Origin: Undaria pinnatifida
Taxonomy: Eukaryota; Sar; Phaeophyceae; Laminariales; Alariaceae
Direction of reading: 5' to 3'
Length of the DNA stretch: 64,000 nt
NCBI GenBank assembly: GCA_012845835.1
Contig: JABAKD010000003.1
Span: forward strand, 186,501-250,500
In this document: one piece after another, positions 44,229 to 54,279 of the stretch
How positions within the stretch are numbered: the first letter of the stretch is position 1
Layout of the letters: the number at the start of each line of letters is the position of its first letter
Translations under genes and position numbers: made by a program
Notes under the pieces: generated by a model
What the model saw: only the letters and a program-made list of their open reading frames with translations
The model's database searches: none
What the model was told of the DNA's origin: nothing

Positions 44229-44677
44229 TGTCATGGATAATGTGTGATACGCTGGCACGGTGGTTTGACAGGCTGTGCCGTCGACGTTGGTCGAGGTGAT
44301 GGCACGGTGCGAGAGGATAGCCTGGAAGACGAAGTGCTTCCGAGGTGTAGAGAAGATGTTGAATAGTACAACGGTGGCGCTTAATTTGGCCAATACACAC
44401 AGATATAAACCGCAGAGTTGCAGGAGCCCAGACGACGGCTGCTTCCCAGGGATGACCAAGGGATGGCCAGGACAGCTATGATCCGGAAAGATCTACAAGA
44501 GAGAGCTACACGAGAGAGTGAGCTACCTGGACATCAAGCGGATAATCCTACGGAAGTAATTCCTCCGCACACATACGTACGTTGCACTCGAACCGACACC
44601 TAAGAGATCTACGATACACAAGAGCAGTGCTACTGAACATTGACTCATAATGGCTATGTGCTAACATTTCCATAACA
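44229..44677 (-). repeat. 5' LTR of the copia element
   Basis: 449 bp, TG...CA ends. It has one 11-bp segment (near 44457-44467) absent from the other LTR. Confidence 0.95.
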
Positions 44678-45105
44678 AAAACGAAAAACCAAAATGGGGC
44701 TATCGGGATCTCTGCTGCTAGTTTCTGCTATCTGGTCAGCGAGGTTTAGTCACTTTTTAGTTCAGCTTCTTTTTTTGCAGTTGCTTTTTATTGATAGTTT
44801 TTCCTTGTTCGGACTGGCTCTTACCGCCAAAACACAAAAACGAGAAAAAAAAGACGGCACCCTGGTGGTATAGCCCAGGTAGTGAGAGGCGTGTTTTACA
44901 GCGTCGTTGCCAACCGACGCCAATCCCAGCAGGGGGGGGGGGCGCGGGGGGCGGATGGGGGGTAGGGGTTCGTGGGGGGCGCCGTCTTTTCTCTTACAAT
45001 ACGAAAGGACCAAAAGCAGTTGTAAGTGTTGGTATTTGGGAGCTCATCGTGGGAAGCGGGCGGGGGGAGGAGGGACGAGGGACCCCATGTTTAATCCCCC
45101 CAAAA

Positions 45106-45361
45106 GAAGCATGCCACGATAGAGGTGTGCACCAGTTTTTTTTCTGAGGTTCCTCAAATTTGGGAGCTTAAGACCTCGCCCAAAAAACCGATTTCGAGAA
45201 AAACAAAGCTGCTGTCGGAATACAAAATACCCACGGCCTAGGTACACGACGAGAACCATGCAAAAAAAAACGGGCGAAATTCCGACGGTTTTGGGTTAAG
45301 GAGCCCCGTCATTCAGAAAATATTTTGGACGAAAACTGCTACCTCTGTCGTAGCATGCGTC
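45106..45361 (-). mobile_element. MITE family A, inverted copy
   Basis: Ends ATGCCACGATAGAGGT and ACCTCTGTCGTAGCATGCGT. The interior landmarks run in the opposite order (GGCCTAGGTACACGACGAGA, TTCCGACGGTTTTGGGTTAA, GGAGCCCCGTCATTCAG). Confidence 0.85.
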
Positions 45362-45584
45362 TAAAAAGTAATATTTTAGCCCCATTTCCTCGGTTCTTGG
45401 TTAAAAAAAAAGTCCTTGTGTCTCAGGGACGCAGCAACATGGACAAGGAATCAAACTACGACCCCCGCTGGAGAAACGGAAAATTGCTCCAGGAAGCGCT
45501 CGAAAAATCACGTACTGTAATACGAGTGGTGTGTTGTTTCTGTGTTTCGTTTTGGGTGGAGAATTGGTGAATGTGTTCATTAAA

Positions 45585-45770
45585 AATAAAAAACACGCTA
45601 CGCACAGCTGCGAGATCGAGGATTTCGTCGAAACTCATATTTGCGAGCTGTGTGTGCTGCTTCGATCGCGCGTGTTACAGGGGTGTGCATGTCCTCAAGA
45701 AGGATATATAGGTAGGCGAACCTCATTAGTGCTAGCTACTCTGTCAACAGGGTGACATAACGACGTTCAG
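45585..45770. repeat. dispersed repeat H, copy 2
   Basis: Matches 8105-8280 (CAGCTGCGAGATCGA, TTCGTCGAAACTCAT, TTCGATCGCGCGTGTTA, GTCAACAGGGTGACATA). Confidence 0.6.
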
Positions 45771-45834
45771 TCTATATTCACTCTGCGCTTATGCACCACA
45801 AAGCTCTTTTTGAGGGCAACTTCTGTAACAACAT

Positions 45835-46020
45835 TTACCGTGTGGAATGCGATGCCTGACCCTTCCTTTTGAGTTGCTCGAGTTGCCCCAAGTCCCTTCG
45901 GGCCTGTGGGTTACTATGGGGGGGTGCTTCGGCGTTTGGGGGCACACGCGTATCCTCGGGGTTCACTACAGATGCGTAGGCATGCATGTTGTTACTCAAA
46001 CCGTAGCAGGTATGTACTAC
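45835..46020 (-). CDS. possible terminal exon of an unknown gene
   Basis: After a good acceptor (GTCGGTTACAG/GTA) an open frame of 61 codons runs to TAA: VVHTCYGLSNNMHAYASVVN then ARRDLGQLEQLKRKGQASHS. Polar, helix-forming, no family recognised. Codon choice looks more gene-like than its surroundings. It could pair with the putative first exon at 46894-46995. The link between them is not demonstrated. Confidence 0.35.
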   Translation of the reverse strand, partial: VVHTCYGLSNNMHAYASVVNPEDTRVPPNAEAPPHSNPQARRDLGQLEQLKRKGQASHSTR

Positions 46021-46109
46021 CTGTAACCGACATATAGAGACCTGGGGAACGTCACCGACTGTGGCGCAGATCACATCGCCTCTGTTTCTCTCGTTGTTGC
46101 GGTGGGAGG

Positions 46110-46290
46110 CTCCCAATAGTGCCGGCATATACCGGCGCTATTCAGGGCACGGGCACTCCAGTTGGTGCCCCGATTTAAGAGCGCCCCGTGACAAGCCGAA
46201 ACGAGCGCTCTTAACTACACATCGTTCTCATGTTCTCATCTGTAGTGGCAAATGTCAAGCTTTTAGTATAGGCGGGACATGCCGATTTGA
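46110..46290. repeat. dispersed repeat with GTGCCGG hairpin, copy 1
   Basis: Hairpin AATAGTGCCGG/CCGGCGCTATT at 46115-46141, then GGTGCCCCGATTTAAGAGCG, GACAAGCCGAAACGAGCGCT and GGCGGGACATGCCGATTTG. The same sequence is inverted at 50620-50760. Confidence 0.65.
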
Positions 46291-46893
46291 TCGCTCGAAT
46301 ACCCTTATCCTGCGCGGGTACTCGACACTCACTGCACTAAACACGGCTGCGCAATGCACTATATTCAGGGCATCGACAATGATAGGAAATAGCGATACTA
46401 TTGCTACTGCTCCGTAGAGAGTTTCTATACTCGTAGGGAGTTCTAGTCGTGCCAAGAGATTTCGTCGGCACCGCAGAGAACAGCAGTGACACTATTCTAC
46501 CGGCACTAATGGGAGCGCCCCCCTAGTCTGTGATCTTCGTCCATCTCCGAGCCGGGTGTGCAGCAACGCTGACCCCGGGTCCTTGGGAGTCCAGGGGTGT
46601 ACAGCATGACAAAAAAACACGCCGCACTTTCTGTACCGGGCTGATGTATGCGTGCCGGGTCATGACGTAAGCTTGAGATGACAGCATCAGGCCGGCCACG
46701 ACACTGAGGCTTGCGGCACAAACAGTCGGGGGTGGCCTTTGACCCAACGAGCCTATACATGCAACACAGCAACACATCCAGCGACTGCTGCTTCCTGTGA
46801 GCTGTGAGCTGCTTCTTGAGGCAGCGGATGATACGTACTTGCAGTGGAAATAATTCCCAGCTGATAATTTCCAGGCGGAACAAAACAAATCAC

Positions 46894-46995
46894 CTGCTCA
46901 ATGACCACTGTTCCAGCATTCTTGAAGTCAAAGGCTCGCTCGGGGAACATCGACAGCTCACGGTTGAGGCCGGAGAGCTCACTCTCGATATCCAT
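46894..46995 (-). CDS. possible first exon of an unknown gene
   Basis: ATG at 46995, 34 codons (MDIESELSGLNRELSMFPER, then FDFKNAGTVVIEQ), ending at a good donor GAGCAG/GTGATT in phase 0. No family recognised. Candidate following exons around 46840-46720 exist in three frames (for example IIRCLKKQLTAHRKQQSLDV), but none joins in phase from the AAG acceptor, so no model is proposed. Confidence 0.35.
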
Positions 46996-47636
46996 AGTGG
47001 TATGCTGAGCTGGGCTAGTGCAGAGCACAGAGCAGACAGCAGAGCCAGCGCAAAAGAAAACAAATGGCGGCGGCCGTGGGCTGTGTGGGCAGTACCCCTG
47101 CTACATAAACGCCTCCGAATACCTGTGAAACCCCCATAATTGCTTATTGCGACGACCAGGAACCAGAAGGCGTAGGATCCAGCGCGGATTCGGCCCTAAA
47201 ACACCCCCGGCAAGGCTTATAAGCCACATAGCCGGGTATCCGATATCCTCCTCTCGCCCGAAACGCTTCCCAATCGCCTTGGAAAACCTGAGCACGTCGA
47301 GATCTTGCCTCTGAAAAATGATGGAAGAGGTCGAAAAAATGCTCCAACAGCAACTGCACATGGCAGGCACAGGCACCCATCTTGGTGAAGAGGCAGGCAC
47401 GGCGAGGATATCCGGCGTCTCCCTTGGGCCCACGGCGTTCTATTTCAGACAGAGGTAGGGGCTGTGGTCGATCTTTCAGAAAAGAGGAGATCTCACGAGC
47501 AGGGCAGAATGCAGCGAACGAAATTGGCGTCCAAAACTTGCCACACACCCAAGACACACCTGGTATTCTGGAGTTTGTTTGTATGAGACGCATCGTACCA
47601 CGGATGATAGATGCAGGGTAGCACAAGGGCTCCGCG

Positions 47637-48345
47637 TCGCTCGCGCAAGGAAGATTTCAACTAAATATGAAGGGGGCAGAAAGAGGAGGCCCAACAATTA
47701 GTGCAACTAGCGATTTGATAATGCCAAGAGGTACTTGTGCGGAGCTGATTGCCCTGTCTGTGCTGTGCTGTATGTTGGCGATGTCACGCTCTGATGGCAG
47801 TACAGTAGTACGGGTGTGATTGGCGAAGAAAACAACGCGAAGAGGACCGAGATGGAGGACAAAATCAACGACGAAAGCAAAAAGACCAGTACACACACGT
47901 ACTACCGGTACCTGGTCCCTGGTACTTCGCCTAATACCTGCTGCCTGGTGGTACTCTGTTTGTTCTAAAGAAAGCACAGGGCTCCGCTCCGCGGGCGGCT
48001 GACGCCGCCCGCTACGCTCGCGCAAGGGAGAATGCAACTAAAACATGTAAATAAAGGGGGCGGGAAGATGAGGCCCGTGATTATTTGGTGCGAACAGCGA
48101 AGTGATAATGCCAAGAGGTGCTTGCGCAGAGCTAATTGCCCTGCGCTGTGGCGGGTGCTTGTTGATGTCACGTTCTGAAGGGCAGTACGTGTGATGTTTG
48201 CGGGGGGGGGGGGGCATGGGGACCGAGAGAGGGCAATCAACTGAAGAAAGCAAAAAGACGAGCACACAACACGTACATAATGGTACCTGGTACCTGTATC
48301 ATACCTGGTACTACTGCTTTATGTTCAAAAGAACGCACAGCGCCG
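47637..48345. repeat. tandem duplication, about 370-bp unit
   Basis: Two diverged copies (about 47637-47960 and 48008-48345) share CGCTCGCGCAAGG.AGA, TGATAATGCCAAGAGGT, TGCG.AGCTAATTGCCCTG, GATGTCACG.TCTGA and AGAGGACCGAGA/GGGACCGAGAG. A further GCATGGCACCGC-type simple repeat runs 48370-48660. No gene seen in 47000-48770 apart from chance frames. Confidence 0.7.
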
Positions 48346-48773
48346 TACGACACTACACCGCAAAACGAAGGGCAAGGCATGGCACCGCACTATGCCGCGC
48401 TGCACTGCTTAGCTATATATAGCCGGGCTGGCCTGAGCTGGGGGTGCATTGTTTGTGATCCAACAACGTAATATGTACAAACTTATTACTAGTACCGGTA
48501 CGTGGTATGATACTTCGAATGTTATTGGCATGTACGAACTAGTTAAAGTACCGCAAAGCACGCAGCATGGCGAAGCACGGCAAAGCGCGGCACCACATGG
48601 CAGGGCATCGCAGGGCACGGCACTGCACGGCGCTGCGCTGCTGAGCTATAGCACTGCGGTGGGGTGCTGGGCGGAGCTGAGCTGAGATAATGAGCCAAAT
48701 CGAGATCTCCGCTAATATGGTGAAACTTTGTGCACGTACAAAACAAACGGTGGAAATCAAAGGAGATCTAAAG

Positions 48774-49025
48774 CTGGACCGTTCCGCAAGTAATGCACAG
48801 GCGGCAAATTGGCGGAATATGGTAGGAAGTTCAACTTGCTAGACAAGAAAGAAGAAAAAATCGCGAAAAGGCTCAAAATCGTGCTGTTGGCAGAAAAACC
48901 AAATTTGCAGGAAGCAGCTGAAAAGTCAAGAAACTACTGACAAAACGAGCAGAAATAAAAACAATAAAGGCCGAGCGCAAAACCAAAGAAAAGCTGGACC
49001 GTTCCGCAAGTAATGCACGGAGGCG
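48774..49025. repeat. short direct repeat pair
   Basis: GCTGGACCGTTCCGCAAGTA with ATGCAC(A/G)G(G)AGGCGG occurs at about 48774 and 48992. The DNA between is A-rich, with no recognised gene. Confidence 0.6.
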
Positions 49026-49129
49026 GTGTTGAAGTGGGACCCCCGGAGATGCCAGGGATATGCCAACCGAGCACTTTAAGAAAAAGTATCTAAGTAAGTC
49101 TATAAAAGGTCGTGGATCGAACAGCACAG

Positions 49130-49410
49130 GTACTACTGTAGCAAGCAGCCGCAGCAGCAGTAGCAGCAGGAAAAACACGAGTAGCATTGGCATGAGGCCA
49201 GCAACTCTTCCCACGTTTTTTTTAACAAGCCTAGCGGATACACATGGGAAAGCCAGCAAGAAGTGCAATGGTCGCCAACTAAAAAGTTCGGATTCAAAAA
49301 CTGCTGTAGCGGCGGCTGCAGCAGCAGCAGCAACAACAGCGGTAGCAGCATCGGCAGCGGCGGCGGCAGCAGCAGCAAGGGCAAGAGTGGCACTATTAAT
49401 AGCATAACCG
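49130..49410. repeat. AGC/GCA triplet-rich region
   Basis: CAGCAG and GCAGCGGCGG-type imperfect triplets at 49145-49180 and 49305-49385, with another block at 49545-49600. Ala-, Ser- or Leu-run open frames on both strands are translations of this. Confidence 0.7.
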
Positions 49411-49847
49411 GCCAGCTAAGCTTCCCACATTCTAAAAAACTACCAGGTAGTTGATGCGTATGGTATGTACGATGCAAGCAACAGCACGACATTTGTCAAG
49501 GGGTAATAAAGATCCAAAAGCACAGGTAACAACTATTGATATCAGCAGAAGCAGCCGCATCGGCAGCTGCATCGGCAGCAGCAGCAGCAGCAGCAGCGCT
49601 GACATGGACGGTAGCAACTGAATGCGTGCGCTCTTAGGGGCTTCCCTAAAGTTCTTGCGGGGAATCTTGCACCTCACCCCCACCTATGGGACCGGGAGGA
49701 TCTGCCACAGCCTGGCTGTCCTCAACAGCAAACTTGGCGCCTCCGAATCTTTTCTGCGGATGCGCTACAGTAGGTCTAAAGCCAAAGCGTGGTTGAGGAG
49801 GTCGAACACGTAGTTGAGTAGCTTGGCGTGGGAAGCAACCAGACCCG

Positions 49848-50225
49848 GCTGTAAATTGATGACGGCGATCGCGCGACGATGGAGAGACTATCGAGGGAGA
49901 GATACTCGAACGGATGGTCCTGCCACCGCCGCAAGATCTTGGTCCCAGCGGTAGCGGCGGAGCCCATCACGCCGCCCATCCTCTTCACGGTCGGACCTAC
50001 CTAGGCCAGGCTGTAAATTGACGACGGTGATCATGCGATGTGGAGACACTCAAGGGAGAGACAATCGAATCGATGGCCTTGCCACCTCCACAGTATCTTG
50101 TTTCCAGCGGTAGCAACAGGCCTTTAGAGCCCCAAAATCCACCCCTGTACTAACTTGAAGTAATTTTGTCCCCCAAAAGGGTTTTCAGTTGTGAAGGCAT
50201 TAGCGTCGCCCACGCTCTTCATGGT
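49848..50225. repeat. tandem duplication, about 160-bp unit with insertion
   Basis: GGCTGTAAATTGA.GACGG.GATC starts at about 49848 and 50011. Both copies contain AGGGAGAGA.A.TCGAA, TGCCACC.CC.CA, CAGCGGTAGC and CCCA.CCTCTTCA.GGTCGG. The second is interrupted (50125-50205) by a segment also found at 50535-50625 and, inverted, at 12384-12465. Confidence 0.65.
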
Positions 50226-50257
50226 CGGGCCCCCCTCCGAGCCCCGGACCCGAGGTA

Positions 50258-50413
50258 CGATAGGAGTACTCGATGAAAAATCGACGAGCAGTGGGATTGC
50301 TGAACCCCATGCGCAACAAACTCGAAACAAGAACCGAGGGGGAAGAAGGGACGACACCTGTGACCACGGCTTGTCCAGAAGTTAGAAAGTAGATGTGTGC
50401 AAAAAAAAAAAAA
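50258..50413 (+). mobile_element. SINE copy d (5'-truncated)
   Basis: ACTCGATGAAAAATCGACGA, GCAGTGGGATTGCTGAAC, GACGACACCTGTGACCACGG and GTCCAGAAGTTAGAAAGTAG, ending in A13. It matches 33660-33800. Confidence 0.75.
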
Positions 50414-50619
50414 GAAGGGGTAGGAATTTTCTGCCATTTTTTCTTGTTGGCGGGGCTTCTAAGCTGCAGAGAAGCTATTGAATACGGTGGATACCCCAAT
50501 TTAAGAACGCCCAGGACAAGCGCCTTCGGGACTTAACCCCTTTAGAGCCCCCGAACCCCTCCCCATACTGAATCCAAGTGATTTTGTCCCCAAAAACGGT
50601 TTTCCAGTTGTAGAGGAGT

Positions 50620-50760
50620 TAAGAGCGGGCAAATCGGCATGTCCCGCCTATGCTAAAAGCCATGTATTTTCCCCTACAGATAAGAGCAATTTCTAGTTAA
50701 GAGCGCTTGTTTCGGCTTGTGGCGCGGCGCTCTTAAATCGGGGTGCCCACTGCATCTTCA
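50620..50760. repeat. dispersed repeat, copy 2 (inverted)
   Basis: Inverse of 46150-46290: CAAATCGGCATGTCCCGCC, AAGAGCGCTTGTTTCGGCTT and GCGCTCTTAAATCGGGGTGC. I find no gene in 50761-51230. Confidence 0.7.
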
Positions 50761-51230
50761 TTCCAATGCGTTTCTTTTCAATAATTCGGCGTTAGTTAGA
50801 TGACAGTCCCCATGGAATTGTATATCGGACTTACGTAGCATACATTTTCTAAAGGTCAGTTATTCGGTGAGGTAAAAATAGAGCTCCACGCGTGAGGAGC
50901 TTAAGAAAATATAGGTGCTCCCTCCCTAGCGTAGCACATTTCCCAGCGACCGTAACGCACGCAGTCCAGGGTCTCCCTGAACGGCTGTCTCTGTGTGCGT
51001 CTTACCTCCCACGGCGGGCTGTGTACTCACGTGCGCCGCCGAGAAGTGGCGCTGTTTTTTGTGTCTACGGGCTAGATTTCCAGTAGCCTTTACGAGACGT
51101 CTGGAGCATTATCTAGGGTAAAGTATGGAAATCGGGAAATAGTTTTGTACATGCGTTTTATTTAATGTGGTCGACCAAATTTTCCAGCGAAAAAAAAATT
51201 GTCGTTTTTTTTTTTCCAGACAAGGTTCTA

Positions 51231-51608
51231 TGGGTTGGGTTAGGGTTGGGTTAGGGTTGGGTTAGGGTTGGGTTAGGGTTGGGTTAGGGTTGGGTTAGGG
51301 TTGGGTTAAGGTTGGGTTAGGGTTGGGTTAAGGTTGGGTTAGGGTTGGGTTAGGGTTGGGTAAGGGTTGGGTTAAGGTTGGGTTAGGATTGGGTTAAGGT
51401 TGGGTTAGGGTTGGGCTAGGGTTGGGTTAAGGTTGGGTTAGGGTTGGGTTTGGGTTGGGTTAAGTTTGGGTTAGGGTTGGGTTAAGGTTGGGTTAGGTTT
51501 GGGTTAAGGTTGGGTTAGGGTTGGGTTAAGGTTGGGTTAGGGTTGGGTTAAGGTTTGGTTAGGGTTGGGCTAAGGTTGGGTTAAGGTTGGGTTAGGGTTG
51601 GGTTAGGG
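51231..51608. repeat. 11-bp telomere-like tandem array
   Basis: About 34 units of TTAGGGTTGGG, with TTAAGG variants becoming common in the middle and right. It is interstitial, flanked by unique sequence. A T/A-rich run (51186-51215) precedes it. Confidence 0.95.
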
Positions 51609-51661
51609 TCTAAAGTTGCGTTTTGGGCAGTTTTTGATATTTTCCTTCAGAAACTCTCATA

Positions 51662-52077
51662 ATGCTGGAAGCACACGTGGGCCGAACCAACTTCCCCAAT
51701 TTCTATACTTTATCCTATATAGTAATAACAATCCAGAACTGCGGTAAAGGAAATTATGGTCAATTTCTGGACGAAGGTAGAATAAGACGGCTGAAGACCT
51801 CAGGCGACTACATAGCTAACCCTGTGAGAATATTCCCGCTATATATCGTCTGCTTTGACGTCGGAAAACAATGAATGTCTTCAATTTTTTGTATGGACCG
51901 ATTGCATCTGTTGTTTTAAAAACAAACAGATGTAGTGTACCTGCTATTCAAGACGTTTGCAGTTTCGTTGTGGTCTTCTTCTCCTGTTTATTCGTTTTTG
52001 TACTTGACACCAGGACCGCCTCTCCGAAAGGAATATTTAATCAATTTCCCACTGAGGAGTATCGCGTCCCTCTTTAG
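51662..52077 (+). other. two adjoining open frames, unrecognised
   Basis: 51662-51874 (70 codons, MLEAHVGRTNFPNFYTLSYI) and 51871-52077 (68 codons, hydrophobic centre FVVVFFSCLFVFVL) overlap by ATGA. AT-richer than the surroundings and with no family match that I can name. They begin about 50 bp after the telomere-like array. A chance origin is quite possible. Confidence 0.2.
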
Positions 52078-52219
52078 TCAAATTTATTAGATCCAACCTC
52101 CCCCCTATGCTTGTATCGACTCATTCAAATATACTGTCTCGTGATGATGACCGTGCTATTAACAGTGGGGGTCCCACTTCAGTTTCTCGTCGCCGTTTGA
52201 TCGACTGCGTTGTGTCGAG

Positions 52220-52312
52220 GATACTGTTGTGTTTACTGCTGCTGCCGCTGCTGCCGCTGCCGCCGCTGCTGCTGCTGCTGTTGTTGCTGTTGTTGTTGTT
52301 GTTGTTTTCTGT
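52220..52312. repeat. CTG/TTG triplet repeat
   Basis: Imperfect CTGCTGC and TTGTTGT runs. 52313-53138 has no recognised gene. The missing first DZIP1 exon should lie in or before this stretch. Confidence 0.75.
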
Positions 52313-53138
52313 TAAATTGTGTCTGTACTGCATTGCTGCACTCCACTAGTAGTACATGGTTCGCAGTGACGTTAGCATTAACCCCGTTCGAAACCACTCG
52401 TACTACACTCACGTTGTTAAAAAATACTTGGAATTAATGTAAGGTTTGTGCTGGCGCGGTAAAAAATTGACCCGTCACACGTACACCTTTTTCAAGCTTA
52501 CTACTTCACCCAAGTCCCGGGGACAAGCTACGGGGAACTACGCAGAGCTGGGGACATGCTTGGGCAATGAGTTTGGCAATCGGGTTGCACTATCAGTTCA
52601 CTGAATTCAAGTACAAAGTTACTCACCTAAGGAGCGCCAGAACAAAAATGGTGCACCTATTCTGTAGCTTGTATCGCTGCAACATTAAAGGTACTGTTTA
52701 TGGCAGTGCGTTTGTATCGTGGTAAGCATGTATCATCGGCGCGGACAATCTCTTACGATTGTGTGTACGTATTAAACGCCCATGGAGCCTTTATGCGGCA
52801 GTGCCGTACTGTAGTAGCGCAAGCGCAATGATTTTAGGCAGTGCCGCACGTATCGGCGATATCGCACGGGGGGTGCGTAAAAAAATCAAGAAAAAAGCGT
52901 TTTAATGCAAATAGTCGTACGGGTGTGGGAGTTATCGCACTTATCGGCAATATCGCACGGGGGGGGGATGCGTTAAAACAAAACAAAATATGAAGTGATT
53001 TAGAAAACGATCGCATCCTCGAGCGTTCACCCGCATCACTACGGCCTACTACTCTCGTACTGCTTTGTGTCTCTACGCTCCACACCGAGACACCCACGTT
53101 TCACCCGCGACATTGATTTCCTTGTCTTTCTTGTCCAG

Positions 53139-53235
53139 GCACGGAAAATTGGACTGGAAAAGGCTGGCCAGAGTGGACGTGGACCAGGTTGTGCGCGAAG
53201 TTGACCTTACCGTGCTGCAAGAATTGCTGGACGAG
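53139..53235 (+). CDS. DZIP1: DZIP1-like protein, Dzip N-domain exon 1 found
   Basis: Acceptor TTCTTGTCCAG/G and donor GACGAG/GTAGGG. After one base completing a split codon it reads HGKLDWKRLARVDVDQVVRE then VDLTVLQELLDE. This is the start of the Dzip-like N-terminal domain (family form: xxIDWxRLxxVDVDRVxRExD, then TLQE). DZIP1/DZIP1L act at the basal body and transition zone in ciliogenesis. Upstream coding sequence carrying the start codon must exist on at least one more exon and was not found. Confidence 0.85.
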
Positions 53236-53270
53236 GTAGGGCATGGAAAATATAGAAAAAACAGAGCAGA

Positions 53271-53590
53271 CGACAGAAAGCGGTATACCGCAACCATCAC
53301 TCGTCACCGTACGGTATAGCAGAATACACCTAAACATTTGACCCCGATCCGCGACGCTGATTGGTCAACTCCTGGTATATTTTCCGCGAGAAAGCGGTAT
53401 GGGTCACGTCAGAAAACGGTGACGGCCGAGCTGAAAGGTCGCGGTATGATGTACCGCAAGGAGTTGGTGTCAAAAACCGGCACGACGCTGAGTTGACCAA
53501 TCAGCGTCGCGGATCGGGGTAAAAAATCTAGGTGTATTCTGGTGTACCGCACGGTGGCGCGGAATGGTTGCGGTATACCGCATTCTGTCG
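53271..53590. mobile_element. fold-back MITE in DZIP1 intron
   Basis: 320-bp element with inverted arms of about 100 bp. The left begins CGACAGAAAGCGGTATACCG and the right ends CGGTATACCGCATTCTGTCG. Inner arms GATCCGCGACGCTGATTGGT and ACCAATCAGCGTCGCGGATC pair perfectly. Both termini contain the palindrome GCGGTATACCGC. It starts 35 bp after the exon's donor site. Confidence 0.9.
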
Positions 53591-53776
53591 GTTGCCCCAA
53601 AAAGAACCGCACGAGAACACGGGCTGGGGGAAAACTCGGATTGAGGATGCGCCGAGGAGTTGGTGTGGGCTACCAACAACTTTGTCGCAGCTAGATCAAG
53701 ACGAAAAAGTTTATTTATCTGATCTTTGTCATCCATCAATTTTAACATGAGCGCCAACGTCCATCACTCGTACCCA

Positions 53777-53994
53777 GGGCTTTTTACGGGTCGAATCTCT
53801 TCTCGCAGGTCGGATCGGGTCAGGATGACCCGACCCGACCCGACCCGTGAGATTTTTGAAAAAATCTTGATCCAATCCGACCCGGCGCGAGAAATTTCGA
53901 GCACCTCCTTATCCGACCCGACCCGACCCGTGAGTTTTCGAAAACTACCTGACCCGACCTGCGGGCCGGGTCATGACAGGTCCTGTGAAAGCCC
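53777..53994. mobile_element. MITE family B, copy 3
   Basis: GGGCTTTTTACGGGTC at the left and GGTCCTGTGAAAGCCC at the right, with tandem GACCC words inside. It lies in the same DZIP1 intron. Confidence 0.8.
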
Positions 53995-54095
53995 CTGTTC
54001 ACAACCATTCCCAAAAATAAAAGTATTCAGTGTCTTTGTTTTCTGTTCGGTATATTTCCTTTCTTCTGACCGGGTTTCCTAACGTTTTTCCACAG

Positions 54096-54209
54096 GTGGC
54101 ATTTTCCGAGGTGACCGCGGAGGATCTACCGCCTACTGGAGTGGACGCCCTGTCCGTCAAGCTCATACGCCTGTCACAGCTCACCATAGAGTATCTCCTA
54201 CATGTTCAG
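54096..54209 (+). CDS. DZIP1: DZIP1-like protein, Dzip N-domain exon 2
   Basis: Acceptor TTTTTCCACAG/GTG and donor GTTCAG/GTACGC, phase 0 at both ends. The 38 residues VAFSEVTAEDL then LSVKLIRLSQLTIEYLLHVQ complete the Dzip N-domain. The family signature here is the (V/L)TFxx(V/L) strand followed by LxKLxRLxQLxIEYLLHxQ. Conservation over this stretch is the main basis for the gene assignment. Confidence 0.9.
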
Positions 54210-54246
54210 GTACGCGTTGCGGTGGCGGCCGACGGGAGGGGAAGGT

Positions 54247-54279
54247 GGTGGGGGCGTACTCATGTTGTTGCTTGCCTTA
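54247..54279 (-). mobile_element. LINE 3'-end remnant with C tail
   Basis: GGGGGCGTACTCATGTTGTT-GCTTGCCTTA is the inverse of the LINE end (AAGGCAAGCAAC...GAGTACG plus C run). It is cut by the insertion of the next element. Confidence 0.6.

Larger units (their letters stand above)
37492..44682 (-). mobile_element. Ty1/copia LTR retrotransposon (complete, inactivated)
   Basis: Two LTRs (37497-37934 and 44229-44677), target duplication AAAAC on both sides (37492-37496, 44678-44682), a polypurine tract and coding domains in the order gag, protease, integrase, reverse transcriptase, RNase H, all on the minus strand. Integrase before reverse transcriptase defines the copia superfamily. The LTRs differ by about 13 substitutions by eye plus one 11-bp indel, so the insertion is not brand new. 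Several frameshifts separate the domains. Total length is about 7.2 kb including target duplications. Confidence 0.95.

Noticed and set aside
46506-46888. Three overlapping minus-strand frames (for example IIRCLKKQLTAHRKQQ) as a middle exon
   Set aside because: From the AAG acceptor at 46838 the protein-like frame does not join in phase to the donor at 46893. Other frames look random.
52834-53337. Minus-strand frames opposite DZIP1 exon 1
   Set aside because: The plus strand has the conserved Dzip sequence with matching splice sites. The minus frames have none.
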